NCBI RefSeq assembly: GCF_000808015.1
Contig: NZ_JWHR01000050.1
Span: 1 to 58,455 of the forward strand
Length of the DNA stretch: 58,455 nt
Direction: 5' to 3'
Source of the DNA: Terrisporobacter othiniensis
GTDB taxonomy: Bacteria; Bacillota; Clostridia; Peptostreptococcales; Peptostreptococcaceae
Below the pieces are notes generated by a model, which ran no database searches, had not been told where the DNA came from, and saw nothing but the letters and a program-made list of their open reading frames with translations. Made by a program: the position numbers and the translations under genes. Shown here in pieces: positions 36,333 to 46,129 of the stretch (positions are counted from its first letter, which is position 1; each line of letters starts with the position of its first letter).

Positions 36333-37688
36333 TTAAAACATTAACTTTTTCACATTAAGTAGAAGTATACTTATAGCAAGTAAATCTGCACAGCCCCCAG
36401 GGCTTATATTTTTTTCTATATAAATCTCTTCCAGCTCTTCACACCTTTTCTTACCAGCATCAGTGAATACTCCACCCAGGTTTAATAATTCTTTAGCATC
36501 TAATTGTACCTTCCTTAATGTATTTATATCATGTCTATAAACTATTGTACTATCTTCAACTCTTGACATTAACTCTATTAATATTTGAGTATATAGATCA
36601 TTTTCCTTTAGTTCACTATAACTATACTTCTCTATTATATTGTCAAATAATACAGCAAGACCATCTTTAATTTGTCCTCTTATCCCTGTAAATCCATATT
36701 CTAAATATAGTTTTTCTCCGTGAGTTAAACATTCTTTTTTATTCAATTCTTTAAAATCATCTAAGATATCTTTAACCATAAGTTTTATTATAGATTGTAT
36801 TTCACTAAATTTCATATCTTCATACAATACTTTTCCCATAGCAGCTATTGTAATTCCCATTAAAAATATCATACCCTTATGAGTATTAATATTATTTGTT
36901 GCTTCAAACATTTTTTCTTCGCATGTTTTTCCAGTGTTTCTAATAGCATCAAATATATATTCCGGATTATGATAGCTATACCCTATTTTAAACATTTCTT
37001 TTAAGTAAGGTGTTATAGCCAATGCACTATCTAAAAAAGTATAGTAATCCATATCTTTATGTGAGCCAGAACTAATTGGAGATACTAACCCAAAGGATGG
37101 AAAAGTAGATACTTCACTTATCATTGATTTAAGTGCTATTTGTGATACTTCATATGATAAAAGCTCAGTTTTTTTTTCTACTTTTTTATACTTTTTATAT
37201 ACATCTTCAAAATAAACTTTTATTTCTTCTATACTATGAGTTTGAGCTCTGGAGCAAATTTTTGCATCTAATTCACATATAAAACATCTTCTTGGCTTTT
37301 TAAACAGATCAGCTCTAGATATGCCTATTACCTTTTCATTTTTCATAGCATATACATCTATGTCTAGACATCTACCTAATATGTGTTCTTCTTCTATATT
37401 TATCATTATTTTCTTTACATTTACAAAGTCTAAATCAAATAATAAATGAGCTATTATGCCCTCTTTATTTTTATATTTATGTTTAAAAACTATATATTTT
37501 CCATAATAAGTTTCTATATCATTATAAATAATATTAACAATATCATCAGTTATATAGTTTGATTTTTCTATTCCAGGATAATTTATTCTAATTGTAACTA
37601 GAGTTTTATCTCTATTTTCTTTTAGTAATTGTTCTTGATAAGATACTCTTTTATCTCTATCAAATAAAAATTCTGCTATTAATTCCAT
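36333..37688 (-). CDS. citXG: CitX-CitG fusion: citrate lyase prosthetic-group synthesis and transfer
   Basis: 451 residues with two enzymes. Residues 1-~180 are CitX-like (GRCLDIDVY, RRCFICELDAKICSRAQTHS), which attaches the prosthetic group to the acyl carrier CitD. Residues ~185-451 are CitG-like (triphosphoribosyl-dephospho-CoA synthase: FPSFGLVSPISSGSHKDMDY, THKGMIFLMG, GFTGIRGQ and the C-terminal SPGGCADLLAISILL). Fusions of CitX and CitG are known in some citrate clusters. It is the final gene of the citrate lyase operon and converges on the GntR terminator. Confidence 0.93.
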   Translation of the reverse strand: MELIAEFLFDRDKRVSYQEQLLKENRDKTLVTIRINYPGIEKSNYITDDIVNIIYNDIETYYGKYIVFKHKYKNKEGIIAHLLFDLDFVNVKKIMINIEEEHILGRCLDIDVYAMKNEKVIGISRADLFKKPRRCFICELDAKICSRAQTHSIEEIKVYFEDVYKKYKKVEKKTELLSYEVSQIALKSMISEVSTFPSFGLVSPISSGSHKDMDYYTFLDSALAITPYLKEMFKIGYSYHNPEYIFDAIRNTGKTCEEKMFEATNNINTHKGMIFLMGITIAAMGKVLYEDMKFSEIQSIIKLMVKDILDDFKELNKKECLTHGEKLYLEYGFTGIRGQIKDGLAVLFDNIIEKYSYSELKENDLYTQILIELMSRVEDSTIVYRHDINTLRKVQLDAKELLNLGGVFTDAGKKRCEELEEIYIEKNISPGGCADLLAISILLLNVKKLMF

Positions 37689-37716
37689 ATTGTCTTAGGT
37701 AAAATATAAACTATTA

Positions 37717-38733
37717 TTATAGTTGATTTATTACCAATTCACCTTCCTTACTAAGTAAAAAATCAAAGCTTGCTTTAGGTAGTAAGTTTTTTACTTTTTC
37801 TATATTACCTTCTTTTAATAATTTTCTAACTCTAGATGCACTGATAACATCTTCTTGTGCTTCTTTTCTGCTTATACGTTTAACTTCCACATTGTATTTT
37901 GGCAATATTTCTTCCATGCTTTCATTATAAGTATTTGTTACTTCACAATGAGGTTCCGTACCTACATATCTTATAGTTATATTAAATTTAGGTACAAAAT
38001 ATTTTCCAAATATATTACAATCTAATTTTGTATATTCTTTTAATGCATCATCATTTTTCTTTAAGAAATAATTTGGGAAAGTTGCTGATGATATTACATA
38101 CTCTCCTGCTGGTATCACAGTTACGTTTTTTAAATCTTTTGTTCCTTCTTTTATAAGTTTATATCTTGTTTTAAAAGGGAAAACGGATTTATCTTCTTCT
38201 ACTACAAATATTATTACATTTTCATTTTCTTTTGCTGCTGTTTCTACTATATATCTATGACCCAAAGTAAATGGATTACAATTCATAACTAAAGCAGCAT
38301 ATTCTTTACTATCATCTATATTATAATCATTTTTCAATTTCTCTAAAGATGAATTTATATTTTTATTTCCACTTTCTAATAAACTTACTTTATTTGTTGT
38401 AAATATATTTTTATATCCTAAACCTTCAAATAAAAATTGGTTTTCTGGTTTTGTAAATATAAAACTGTGATATCTACCTTCTAAGAATAATTTCTCTGTT
38501 ACTTTTGATATTAGGTTATTAGATAAACCTAATCCTTGATAATTTTCATTTATAGCAAAACATTTTAATACGTTTTCTTTTTTAGAACATGTTGCTATAA
38601 TATCATCATTTTCTCTTATTACCACAGTGTAATCAACATCTTCATATTTTAAGCTAAATTTTTCTAAAAATTTACATACTTCTTTAGTTTCATACTTTGA
38701 TTTTAGATTTATACTTTCTACATTATAATACAT
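37717..38733 (-). CDS. citC: Citrate (pro-3S)-lyase ligase
   Basis: 338 residues. N-terminal GNAT-like region (LKCFAINENYQGLGLSNNLI) and a C-terminal nucleotidyl-transferase domain with the HxGH-type motif NPFTLGHRYI and the ISASRVRKLLKEG end motif. It acetylates the thiol of the CitD prosthetic group using acetate and ATP, activating citrate lyase. AAGGACGG precedes the ATG. It lies 28 bases upstream of citXG. Confidence 0.95.
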   Translation of the reverse strand: MYYNVESINLKSKYETKEVCKFLEKFSLKYEDVDYTVVIRENDDIIATCSKKENVLKCFAINENYQGLGLSNNLISKVTEKLFLEGRYHSFIFTKPENQFLFEGLGYKNIFTTNKVSLLESGNKNINSSLEKLKNDYNIDDSKEYAALVMNCNPFTLGHRYIVETAAKENENVIIFVVEEDKSVFPFKTRYKLIKEGTKDLKNVTVIPAGEYVISSATFPNYFLKKNDDALKEYTKLDCNIFGKYFVPKFNITIRYVGTEPHCEVTNTYNESMEEILPKYNVEVKRISRKEAQEDVISASRVRKLLKEGNIEKVKNLLPKASFDFLLSKEGELVINQL

Positions 38734-38753
38734 GATCTACACCGTCCTTAATT

Positions 38754-38963
38754 TTATACTCCAAATATTCTGTTTATAAATACAAATACTAATAGCGCTA
38801 CAATTAAAAGTACATACATCATAAACTGATCTTTATTAGTAGCTGCCACATATTTTTTCTTTTTATTGGTAAAATCACTAGCTTCTTTAAACATTCCTTC
38901 TTCTCTTATTTCTTCTAATAACTCTTTATTAGTTTTTCTAGCTTTTTTATTTTTCTTGCTCAT
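38754..38963 (-). CDS. Small membrane protein in the citrate operon, 69 residues
   Basis: Basic, charged N-terminal half (KKNKKARKTNKELLEEI), then one hydrophobic C-terminal helix (MMYVLLIVALLVFVFINRIF), so a tail-anchored protein. Start ATG has a GGGGTG site. It sits between the citrate transporter gene and citC, in the same direction, suggesting a cofactor or accessory role with the transporter. I know of no named family. Confidence 0.78.
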   Translation of the reverse strand: MSKKNKKARKTNKELLEEIREEGMFKEASDFTNKKKKYVAATNKDQFMMYVLLIVALLVFVFINRIFGV

Positions 38964-38992
38964 ATTACACCCCTATAGTCATAAATTAAGCG

Positions 38993-39024
38993 AAAAAGGT
39001 ATTGTGAAGTACAATACCCTTTTC
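38993..39024 (-). terminator. Attenuator-like hairpin between the citrate transporter and downstream cit genes
   Basis: Stem AAAAGGGTATTGT / ACAATACCTTTTT on the minus strand followed by TTTTTCG, located after the transporter stop. It may lower expression of citC and citXG relative to the transporter. Confidence 0.6.
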
Positions 39025-39079
39025 TATCTAAAAATGTTTTCTTATTATATTATTTTAAAATTTAAACCCCAAGTAAGTA

Positions 39080-40435
39080 TTAAGCAAAAATACCGAATAC
39101 TACTGATGCTATTATAAGCATTAATCCTCCACCTAAACGAGAAGATATTTGTGCAAATGATATAAGTTCCATTCTTTTAGCTGCTCCAAGAACTGCTAAA
39201 TCTCCTGAACCACCTCTATTTGCCATGCAAAGCCCTGCTGTTATAGCAGTTTCTATTGGATAGAATCCAACTAACCAACCTACTAAACCAGATCCTATTA
39301 TAGCTCCAAAAACTATGAAAGCAGCTATTAATACATTTCCGAAAGTGAATGCAGCTATTAGCTCACCTAAGTCAGTTAAAGCTATACCAACACCACACAT
39401 TATAACTAGTAAGAATTGTTTAGAGAAGTATCCTTGTAATTTATTAGCTCCAACTCTTAATTCCGCTGGTATTACACCTGTAACATTAGCAGCTGCAACT
39501 AATAGAACCATCCAAGCAAATCTATGTATGTCTAATTTTACAACTGAACCAAATACTTCAAATTGAGGTATAACTATAACTTTAGATAATATATTACCTG
39601 CAACATAGAATGCACAAGCTAATATTAAACCACAAGCTATATCTCTTTGAGTTACTTTTACTTCTTCTTTATCTTCTAATTTAGATAAATCTTCAGCATT
39701 TCTTATTAACTCACCATTACCAGTTAATTTTTTACCGAATTTTAATTCCCCAATTTTGTTTAATACTCCAGCTGACATGATAGCAATTATATTAGCTATT
39801 GTTAATATTGATAAACCAAATGATAACCATTGTGCTGGATCATTTCCAGTCGCTTTAGCGTATATATCTGCCATTGGTATAGCACCTGCACCAGTACCAC
39901 CCCCCATTATAGGTAATACATATTTAGTTGCTATATCACTTGGAGAAACTCCTACTAACATACCACCAGCAATTCCTAAAACAATAGCTCCTACTATACC
40001 TGCTAATATTGCTGGTAAGTATCCCGCGAAAGCTTTTAATAATAATTTTCTGTTAACTGATAATATAGAACCTGTTATAAGTACTGCTATAAATAAATCT
40101 AAGAAATCTGTAGTATCCATGAATATTTGTACAGTTTCTATTGTTGCTTCTGGTATTATACCTTTATAAACTAAAAACGCAGATCCTAAGAATGCAAGTA
40201 TAGACCCACCACCTATGTAAGTATTCCATATTGGTATTCTGTCACCTATCCATCCTAAAATTATACCTAGAGTATAAAGTATAGCAAATGCTCCTACTGT
40301 ATTATTTGGTAAATAACCACCAAACATAGCTAATAATGCAATTCCTGCTACTGCCGCAAATACATACCAAGCCATACCGAAAATTTTCAGAGTTTCTTTA
40401 TTAACCCTTTCTTGTGTTGCCGTCATTGTTGCCAT
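39080..40435 (-). CDS. 2-hydroxycarboxylate (citrate) transporter, CitS/MaeN family
   Basis: 451 residues with about 11 hydrophobic segments. The two family reentrant-loop motifs are present: GGGTGAGAIPMADIYA (about residue 180) and GLCMANRGGSGD with the following FAQISSRLGGG (residues ~400-440). These signatures belong to Na+- or H+-coupled 2-hydroxycarboxylate carriers (CitS, CimH, MaeN). In this cluster it should import citrate, perhaps with Na+ recycled by the OadB pump. Malate transport cannot be excluded. Confidence 0.93.
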   Translation of the reverse strand: MATMTATQERVNKETLKIFGMAWYVFAAVAGIALLAMFGGYLPNNTVGAFAILYTLGIILGWIGDRIPIWNTYIGGGSILAFLGSAFLVYKGIIPEATIETVQIFMDTTDFLDLFIAVLITGSILSVNRKLLLKAFAGYLPAILAGIVGAIVLGIAGGMLVGVSPSDIATKYVLPIMGGGTGAGAIPMADIYAKATGNDPAQWLSFGLSILTIANIIAIMSAGVLNKIGELKFGKKLTGNGELIRNAEDLSKLEDKEEVKVTQRDIACGLILACAFYVAGNILSKVIVIPQFEVFGSVVKLDIHRFAWMVLLVAAANVTGVIPAELRVGANKLQGYFSKQFLLVIMCGVGIALTDLGELIAAFTFGNVLIAAFIVFGAIIGSGLVGWLVGFYPIETAITAGLCMANRGGSGDLAVLGAAKRMELISFAQISSRLGGGLMLIIASVVFGIFA

Positions 40436-40511
40436 TTTCGTGTTTCTCCCATCTTCTAATATAATTATTATAATATTTCTGTAAAGCTAAAACTTTAGCC
40501 AACATACAAAA

Positions 40512-40548
40512 CATAAAAATCCTTTTCCCACCATTGTAGGTGCTAAGG
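40512..40548 (-). terminator. Probable intrinsic terminator or attenuator after citF
   Basis: On the minus strand CCTTAGCACC pairs with GGTGGGAAAAGG (CACC/GGTG and CCTT/AAGG with an internal loop) followed by ATTTTTATGTTTT. It lies between citF and the transporter gene. Confidence 0.5.
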
Positions 40549-40562
40549 AAAGTTGATTAAGT

Positions 40563-40600
40563 TGATTAAGTTATTAATTTTTATCTTAATAACTTAATCA
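40563..40600. repeat. Perfect 14-bp inverted repeat between citF and the citrate transporter gene
   Basis: Arms TGATTAAGTTATTA and TAATAACTTAATCA with a 10-base loop. An extra copy of TTGATTAAG lies just beside it at 40554-40560, giving a short direct repeat. On the minus strand no T-run follows, so it is not a plain terminator in the operon direction; it could stabilise or process the mRNA. Confidence 0.7.
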
Positions 40601-40642
40601 TTTTTTAATTAATATATGTTAAGGAAATCATTCTCTAACTTC

Positions 40643-42190
40643 TTATTTAACTTTTTTTATAGTATCTATGATACTTCCATCTCTATATTCAACTACTGCT
40701 ACTACCTCATCAGTAAACTCTATATCTTTTGGAGTTCCAAGAAGTCTTGTAGCCATAGCTCTTGCTTCCTCCATTGTTAACATTTGGATTCTAGCTTTAG
40801 AGAATCTCTCTATTAAGTCTGTTCTAGTTGGATTAACTATTACACCATAGTCAGTAACAACTACGTCTACTGTACTTCCTGGAGTTACAACTGTAGTTAC
40901 TTTATCTATTATTGTAGATAATCTACCTCTTGTAAGCGGTGCTGTAAGTATAGACATTTTAGCCATTGCAGCGGTATCACTATGTCCCCCAGATGCAGCT
41001 CTTATTACACCATCAGAACCAGATATAACGTTAACATTGAAATCTGTATCTATTTCTAAGGCTGATAATATAACGAAGTCTAATTTATTTACTGCTGCAC
41101 TTTTATTTCCTATTGAAGCATAGAAATCTGCACTTACTTCAACATGCTTTTCATTTCTTCCTACAGATTCAGCTGCAGTTAAATCGAAACTTTGTGTATC
41201 GAATAATTGATCAACTAATCCATTTTCTAATAAATCAACCATTGGTGCAGTTATTCCACCAAGTGCATAACTTAATTTTATATCTCTTTTTAATATCTCA
41301 TCTTTAACAAATCTAGTAACAGCAAGTGCTGCTCCACCAGAACCTGTTTGCATTGAGAATCCATCTACAAATAATCCAGAAGCTTTCATTACTTCAACAA
41401 CCCTTTTAGCCATTAATAACTCTTTTGGGTTATTTGTAAATCTAGTAGCTCCAGACATTATTCCTGAAGGATCACCAACCTCATCCACTACACATACATA
41501 GTCAACTTGAGTTTGTGGTATACTTTGTGGGAAGTTTGGATATGGAACTAATGTATCAGTCACAACTACAACTTTTTTAGCATGAGCTGCATCAACTTTA
41601 GCATATCCCATAGATCCACATATTGATTTTCCTTTAACTCCATTTGCATTTCCCATGCAGTCAGCAGATGAAGCTGCTAAAAATGCAACATCTATTTTTA
41701 GGTCACCTGAAGTTATAGCTCTTGCTCTACCTCCATGAGAACGTATAACAGCTGGGTATTCAAGCACACCTTCAGAAACAGCTTGAGCTAATTTACCTCT
41801 AAGTCCTGAAGTTTCTATTCTATTTACAACACCATTTTCTATATGAGCAACAAGTCCATTATGAGCACTTGTTAATGATGACGCTGCTATTCTTAGATTT
41901 TTTATCCCCATTTCAGCTAATATATCAACAACTTGCATTAAAAGTTTGTCACCAGCTCTAAAGTGGTGGTGAAAAGATATTGTCATTCCATCTTTTATTT
42001 CACATTTTTCTATAGCTTCTCTTAGAGAAGATACTAATTTATCTCTTCTTACTTGTTCTTTTATGTTAGAACTATCACTATTTACTTTATCATCTCCAGT
42101 TAATGAAGAATATGGAGCATTGTAAGCTTGTCTATTTTCGTAACCTTTTATGTTTTTTAACATCTCTGCGTTTACTCTTTTAGTTTGCAT
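40643..42190 (-). CDS. citF: Citrate lyase alpha subunit (CitF, citrate:acetyl-ACP transferase)
   Basis: 515 residues from the ATG at 42190 (GGAGGTG seven bases upstream). A longer TTG start overlaps the citE end and is less likely. Family marks: GMTISFHHHFRAGDKLLM, GNANGVKGKSICGSMGYAK, GMGSGATRFTNNPKELL-like (SGATRFTNNPKELLMA), and the end motif VIVNPTRTDL. It swaps citrate for acetate on the carrier CitD to give citryl-ACP. It follows citE by one base. Confidence 0.96.
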   Translation of the reverse strand: MQTKRVNAEMLKNIKGYENRQAYNAPYSSLTGDDKVNSDSSNIKEQVRRDKLVSSLREAIEKCEIKDGMTISFHHHFRAGDKLLMQVVDILAEMGIKNLRIAASSLTSAHNGLVAHIENGVVNRIETSGLRGKLAQAVSEGVLEYPAVIRSHGGRARAITSGDLKIDVAFLAASSADCMGNANGVKGKSICGSMGYAKVDAAHAKKVVVVTDTLVPYPNFPQSIPQTQVDYVCVVDEVGDPSGIMSGATRFTNNPKELLMAKRVVEVMKASGLFVDGFSMQTGSGGAALAVTRFVKDEILKRDIKLSYALGGITAPMVDLLENGLVDQLFDTQSFDLTAAESVGRNEKHVEVSADFYASIGNKSAAVNKLDFVILSALEIDTDFNVNVISGSDGVIRAASGGHSDTAAMAKMSILTAPLTRGRLSTIIDKVTTVVTPGSTVDVVVTDYGVIVNPTRTDLIERFSKARIQMLTMEEARAMATRLLGTPKDIEFTDEVVAVVEYRDGSIIDTIKKVK

Positions 42191-42191
42191 A

Positions 42192-43094
42192 TTAATTTTC
42201 ACCTCCAACTATAACACCAGCAGCTTCAGCCAACTGTAATACTCTTTGAGCTCTTTCTATTATTGGTTTGTCTACCATTTTTCCGTCTACAGTGAATACA
42301 CCTAAGTTTTGTTTTAGAGCTTCAGCAGTTGCATCTACTATTTTTTGTGCTTTAGCTATCTCTTTTTCACTTGGAGTGAATACATCGTGTATAAGTTCAA
42401 CTTGTCTTGGATGTATAAGCGATTTCCCACCGAATCCCATTCTTTTTATTAAGTTAGCTTCTTTTAAAAATCCTTCATCGTTGTTTACATCAGCATAAAC
42501 TGTATCTAATACTTCAAGACCACAAGCTCTACCTGCCATAGCTATCATTCCTCTAGCAACATATAACTCATCTCCTTCTGGAGTTCTTGTAGTTTTCATA
42601 CTTGTTACAAAATCTTCTCCACTTAGCGCCATACCTATCAATCTCTTGGTAGGTGACTTAGCTATATTGAAACAATTCATAACACCTAAAGCAGTTTCTA
42701 TAGCAACCATTATTTTAGTGCTACCAACTTCCATTCCACATTCTTTTTCTATTTTTTCTATCTCTGCATCAACAGTCATAACATCTTCTACAGATTCTGT
42801 CATAGGTATTCTTATAACTTCAACTCCTGCACTTACTACAGCAGCTAAGTCTTGTTGCCAGAACTCTGTAGCAAGACCATTTATACGAACTACAGTTTCT
42901 ATACCTAACTCTTTATAGTAGCTTCCAAAGTTTTTTAGCATGTTATGTAATAAAAATCTTGCAGAATCCTTTTCAGTTATTGCTATAGCATCCTCTAAGT
43001 CAAACATAACTGAATCTGGTTTATATATGTGAACATCTCTTATTACACCAGGATTATTACCAGGCACAAATAACATCGAACGTCTTAGTTTCAT
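42192..43094 (-). CDS. citE: Citrate lyase beta subunit (CitE, citryl-ACP lyase)
   Basis: 300 residues from the ATG at 43094, preceded by GGGGG. HpcH/HpaI-type TIM barrel with LRRSMLFVPGNNPG, SVMFDLEDAI (metal site Asp/Glu), IETALGVMN and GGKSLIHPRQVEL. Cleaves citryl-ACP to oxaloacetate and acetyl-ACP. Middle gene of citD-citE-citF. Confidence 0.97.
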   Translation of the reverse strand: MKLRRSMLFVPGNNPGVIRDVHIYKPDSVMFDLEDAIAITEKDSARFLLHNMLKNFGSYYKELGIETVVRINGLATEFWQQDLAAVVSAGVEVIRIPMTESVEDVMTVDAEIEKIEKECGMEVGSTKIMVAIETALGVMNCFNIAKSPTKRLIGMALSGEDFVTSMKTTRTPEGDELYVARGMIAMAGRACGLEVLDTVYADVNNDEGFLKEANLIKRMGFGGKSLIHPRQVELIHDVFTPSEKEIAKAQKIVDATAEALKQNLGVFTVDGKMVDKPIIERAQRVLQLAEAAGVIVGGEN

Positions 43095-43105
43095 CTTTTT
43101 TCCCC

Positions 43106-43393
43106 CTACATCCATTTGTAATCATTAGATTTTGCAGAACGATATACTGCAGTTTGAACCCTACTCTTTATTACTGCATCTATTGCGCCTTTATCATTTG
43201 CAAATATTTTTGCATCTTTTACATCTAACTCTTGTAACGTTTTCATCATTACATCTATTATTTGATCACCAAACTGATTTTTAACTACACTTTCAAGTTC
43301 TATCACTATGCCATTATTTTCATTTGGTTCTATTATAACTTGTATATCACTTGATTCTAGTGTACCAGCATTTGCTATTTCTAATAATTTCAT
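43106..43393 (-). CDS. citD: Citrate lyase gamma subunit, acyl carrier protein (CitD)
   Basis: 95 residues. The serine that carries the phosphoribosyl-dephospho-CoA group is in the AGTLESSD motif (about residue 14). The length and fold match CitD. It is the first gene of the citrate lyase operon, with GGAGGAG before the ATG, and runs divergently from a LysR gene. Confidence 0.96.
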   Translation of the reverse strand: MKLLEIANAGTLESSDIQVIIEPNENNGIVIELESVVKNQFGDQIIDVMMKTLQELDVKDAKIFANDKGAIDAVIKSRVQTAVYRSAKSNDYKWM

Positions 43394-43673
43394 ATACTGT
43401 GCTCCTCCGTTTTATTTTGGAAATGTATTATCTGTCCAATTCAATAACCATTATATATTCTTATTTTTTTATATTCAATAAAATTCAACAGTAATAAATA
43501 TGTGAAATATGGTGTAAGCATTTATTTTTCAACATTTCCTCCAGGTGTTCTTTTGATGTTCTTCTACATTTTTCGCATCTTTTTTATTAATTTTTATGCT
43601 TTATTCACGTATCTATTTCTATGTTATAATAAATAATATATAAATATTTAACTCTAAATTTAAGGAGCTTTTT

Positions 43674-44603
43674 ATGAGTTTTAAAAAACTAAAATACATT
43701 ATAACTATCGCCGAATGTAGAAGTATTTCTAAGGCAGCTTGTGAACTTTTTATATCACAACCTTCACTTAGTAGCATACTTTCTAATATGGAAAAGGATT
43801 TAGGAGTTTCCCTTTTCGATAGAAGTACCAATCCAATATCTCTTACTTATGCTGGTGAAAAATACGTAGAAACAGCAAAAAAAATACTTAGTTTGGAAAG
43901 TAATCTAAAGAAGGAACTTATCGACATTTCTACTATGAAAAAGGGTAAGATAACAATTGGTATCCCCTCCGTTAGAGGTACTCATGTATTACCATTAATA
44001 TTACCTAAATTTAAAAAAGAATATCCTGGCATAGATATTCATGTTATTGAGGGGGATTCTAATTATTTAGAAGAATGCCTTTTATCTGGTAAAGTTGATT
44101 TGGTTTTAACATCTTTACCAAGTACTGATAAAAGGATTACTTGTGAGCTTTTGTATGAAGAAAAGATTATGCTTGCATGCAAAAAAGGTTATCTTAATTC
44201 ACAACATTTGCTCGATATAAATTCAAATATAGTTAATTTAAATAGCCTTAAAGATGTAGATTTTATACTTACTAAAAAAAATCATAGAATCAGAAAACTT
44301 ACAGAATATGTTTTTGATTTATTTAATTTCAAACCAAAAATTATTTTAGAGACTTCTAATACTGCTACGGCTTTTAGATTAGCAACATCTGGAATTGGAG
44401 TTTGTTTTGTTTCTGAAATGATATTAAATACTACGAAACCTATGAATGAATTTGATTTATTTAATATAGAAAATTCTCCAGTAAAATGGAATATTTCTAT
44501 TTCATATTTGAATAGTTCTTACCTAAGTAATGTGGAAAGATCTTTTATTGATTTTGCTAAAACAGTATTAAAAGAAAATGCTAAAAATAATTCAATAATC
44601 TAA
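43674..44603 (+). CDS. LysR-family regulator divergent from the citrate lyase operon
   Basis: 309 residues. N-terminal helix-turn-helix (residues 1-60: FKKLKYIITIAECRSISKAA, LFISQPSLSSILSNMEKDLG), then a two-part effector domain (residues 90-300). The gene is divergent from citD with 280 bases between. LysR-type CitR controls citrate genes in some Firmicutes, so it likely regulates citDEF in response to citrate or a product. Plus-strand AAGGAGC precedes the ATG. Confidence 0.93.
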   Translation: MSFKKLKYIITIAECRSISKAACELFISQPSLSSILSNMEKDLGVSLFDRSTNPISLTYAGEKYVETAKKILSLESNLKKELIDISTMKKGKITIGIPSVRGTHVLPLILPKFKKEYPGIDIHVIEGDSNYLEECLLSGKVDLVLTSLPSTDKRITCELLYEEKIMLACKKGYLNSQHLLDINSNIVNLNSLKDVDFILTKKNHRIRKLTEYVFDLFNFKPKIILETSNTATAFRLATSGIGVCFVSEMILNTTKPMNEFDLFNIENSPVKWNISISYLNSSYLSNVERSFIDFAKTVLKENAKNNSII

Positions 44604-44743
44604 TAAAAAATTTGATTCACTCGAACTACTATGTGAGCAATTCACTTTAGATATATAAGTTGCTTGAGTAACATTTTTTCATTTAAATATGTTTGAGTTT
44701 ATAACCTATCCATAAACTAGGTAAATTATAAATTTCTTTAATC

Positions 44744-44782
44744 AAAAAACAGAAGTATAATTATTATACTTCTGTTTTTTTG
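44744..44782. terminator. Bidirectional intrinsic terminator
   Basis: Stem AAAAAACAGAAGTATAA / TTATACTTCTGTTTTTT, between the LysR gene and the convergent DUF1015 gene. Confidence 0.9.
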
Positions 44783-44827
44783 TTAATTTTATTTGCTTTT
44801 TCTTCTTTATGCAACCAATAGTTTATA

Positions 44828-46069
44828 CTAATTTAATTCATGTAAGAAAAGTCCACATCTTACCTTTGGTTCGAACCAAGTAGATTTCGCTGGCATAATC
44901 TTATTATCATCTGCCACAGAAATTAATTCCTCTATGTGTGTTGGGTGCATTAAAAATCCAACTTGCATATCATCATCTACTCTTCTTTCTATTTCTTCCG
45001 CTCCTCTAATTCCCCCAATAAAATCAATTCTCTTATCTACTCTTGGATTTTTTATTCCCAGTATCTCATCCAAAATATGATTTTGTAGTATAGAAATATC
45101 TAGAGTTTCAACTACATCTTCACCTTCTAAGTACTCTTTCCCAAATTCTATTTCATACCACTTATTATTTAAGTACATTCCAACTTTCCCCTTTTGAGCT
45201 GGTTTGTAATTTTTCTTCACTTCTCTAACAATAAATTTTTCTTTTACTTTATTTAAAAATTCCTCTTCAGTAAATCCATTTAAATCTTTTACAACTCTGT
45301 TATAATCCATAACTTTTAAGTTATTATCTGGAGCTATCATAGCTGTATAATAGTTAAATTCTTCTTCTCCAGTATAGTTTGGATTTTTTCTTCTTTCTTC
45401 CAAAGCTATATTTTCTGCTGCTGCACATCTATGATGACCATCAGCTATATATAAATTATCTATCTTAGCAAATTCATTTATTAAGTCTATTATATCTCTT
45501 TCTTTTTCAACTTTCCAGATAGTATGAATAACATCATCTTCTGTTTTGAAGTCATATATTGGTGTCATAAAATAAACATAATAATCTATTATTTTTTCTA
45601 TTTCTTCTTGATTTTTATAAGTTAAAAGTACAGTTCCTGTGTTTGCATTACAGTATTTTATATGATTAGTTCTATCTAATTCTTTATCTGGTTTAGTGTA
45701 CTCATGTTTTTTTACTACTCCATTTATGTTGTCATCAACTGCTACACAAGCAACTATACCAGTTTGAGATCTATCATTCACTATTTCTCTGTAAATATAA
45801 ATTGCGTCTTGTTGATCTTTTACAAATACATTATTTTGCATAAACTTATCTAAATTTTCTTTAGCTTTTAAATATACTTGTTCATCATGTTCATTTATAT
45901 TATCATCTAAATCTATTTCTGCTCTATCTATGTGTAAATAAGAATATTTATTGTCCTTTGCTATTTTTTTAGCCTCTTCTCTATTCATCACATCATAAGG
46001 TAGTTCTGCCACCATCTTTACATATTCATTTGCAGGTCTCACTGCTCTAAAAGGTTTTATATTTGCCAT
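44828..46069 (-). CDS. DUF1015 family protein of the serine operon
   Basis: 413 residues, soluble. DUF1015 marks: IKPFRAVRP at the start, PPYDV-equivalent ELPYDVMN, IYIADGHHRCAAAEN (residues ~205), and MPAKSTWFEPKVRCGLF near the end. The IADGHHR motif suggests a ligand- or phosphate-binding site. In this group of bacteria it commonly follows serA and the class V aminotransferase, suggesting a serine-related task (a serine-kinase-like or phosphatase role has been suggested for relatives). Function not fixed here. Confidence 0.9.
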   Translation of the reverse strand: MANIKPFRAVRPANEYVKMVAELPYDVMNREEAKKIAKDNKYSYLHIDRAEIDLDDNINEHDEQVYLKAKENLDKFMQNNVFVKDQQDAIYIYREIVNDRSQTGIVACVAVDDNINGVVKKHEYTKPDKELDRTNHIKYCNANTGTVLLTYKNQEEIEKIIDYYVYFMTPIYDFKTEDDVIHTIWKVEKERDIIDLINEFAKIDNLYIADGHHRCAAAENIALEERRKNPNYTGEEEFNYYTAMIAPDNNLKVMDYNRVVKDLNGFTEEEFLNKVKEKFIVREVKKNYKPAQKGKVGMYLNNKWYEIEFGKEYLEGEDVVETLDISILQNHILDEILGIKNPRVDKRIDFIGGIRGAEEIERRVDDDMQVGFLMHPTHIEELISVADDNKIMPAKSTWFEPKVRCGLFLHELN

Positions 46070-46129
46070 TGTTCTTCCTCCCCAGTATTATAAAATTAAA
46101 TTTATATATTCGTTTATTAATATCTATTC

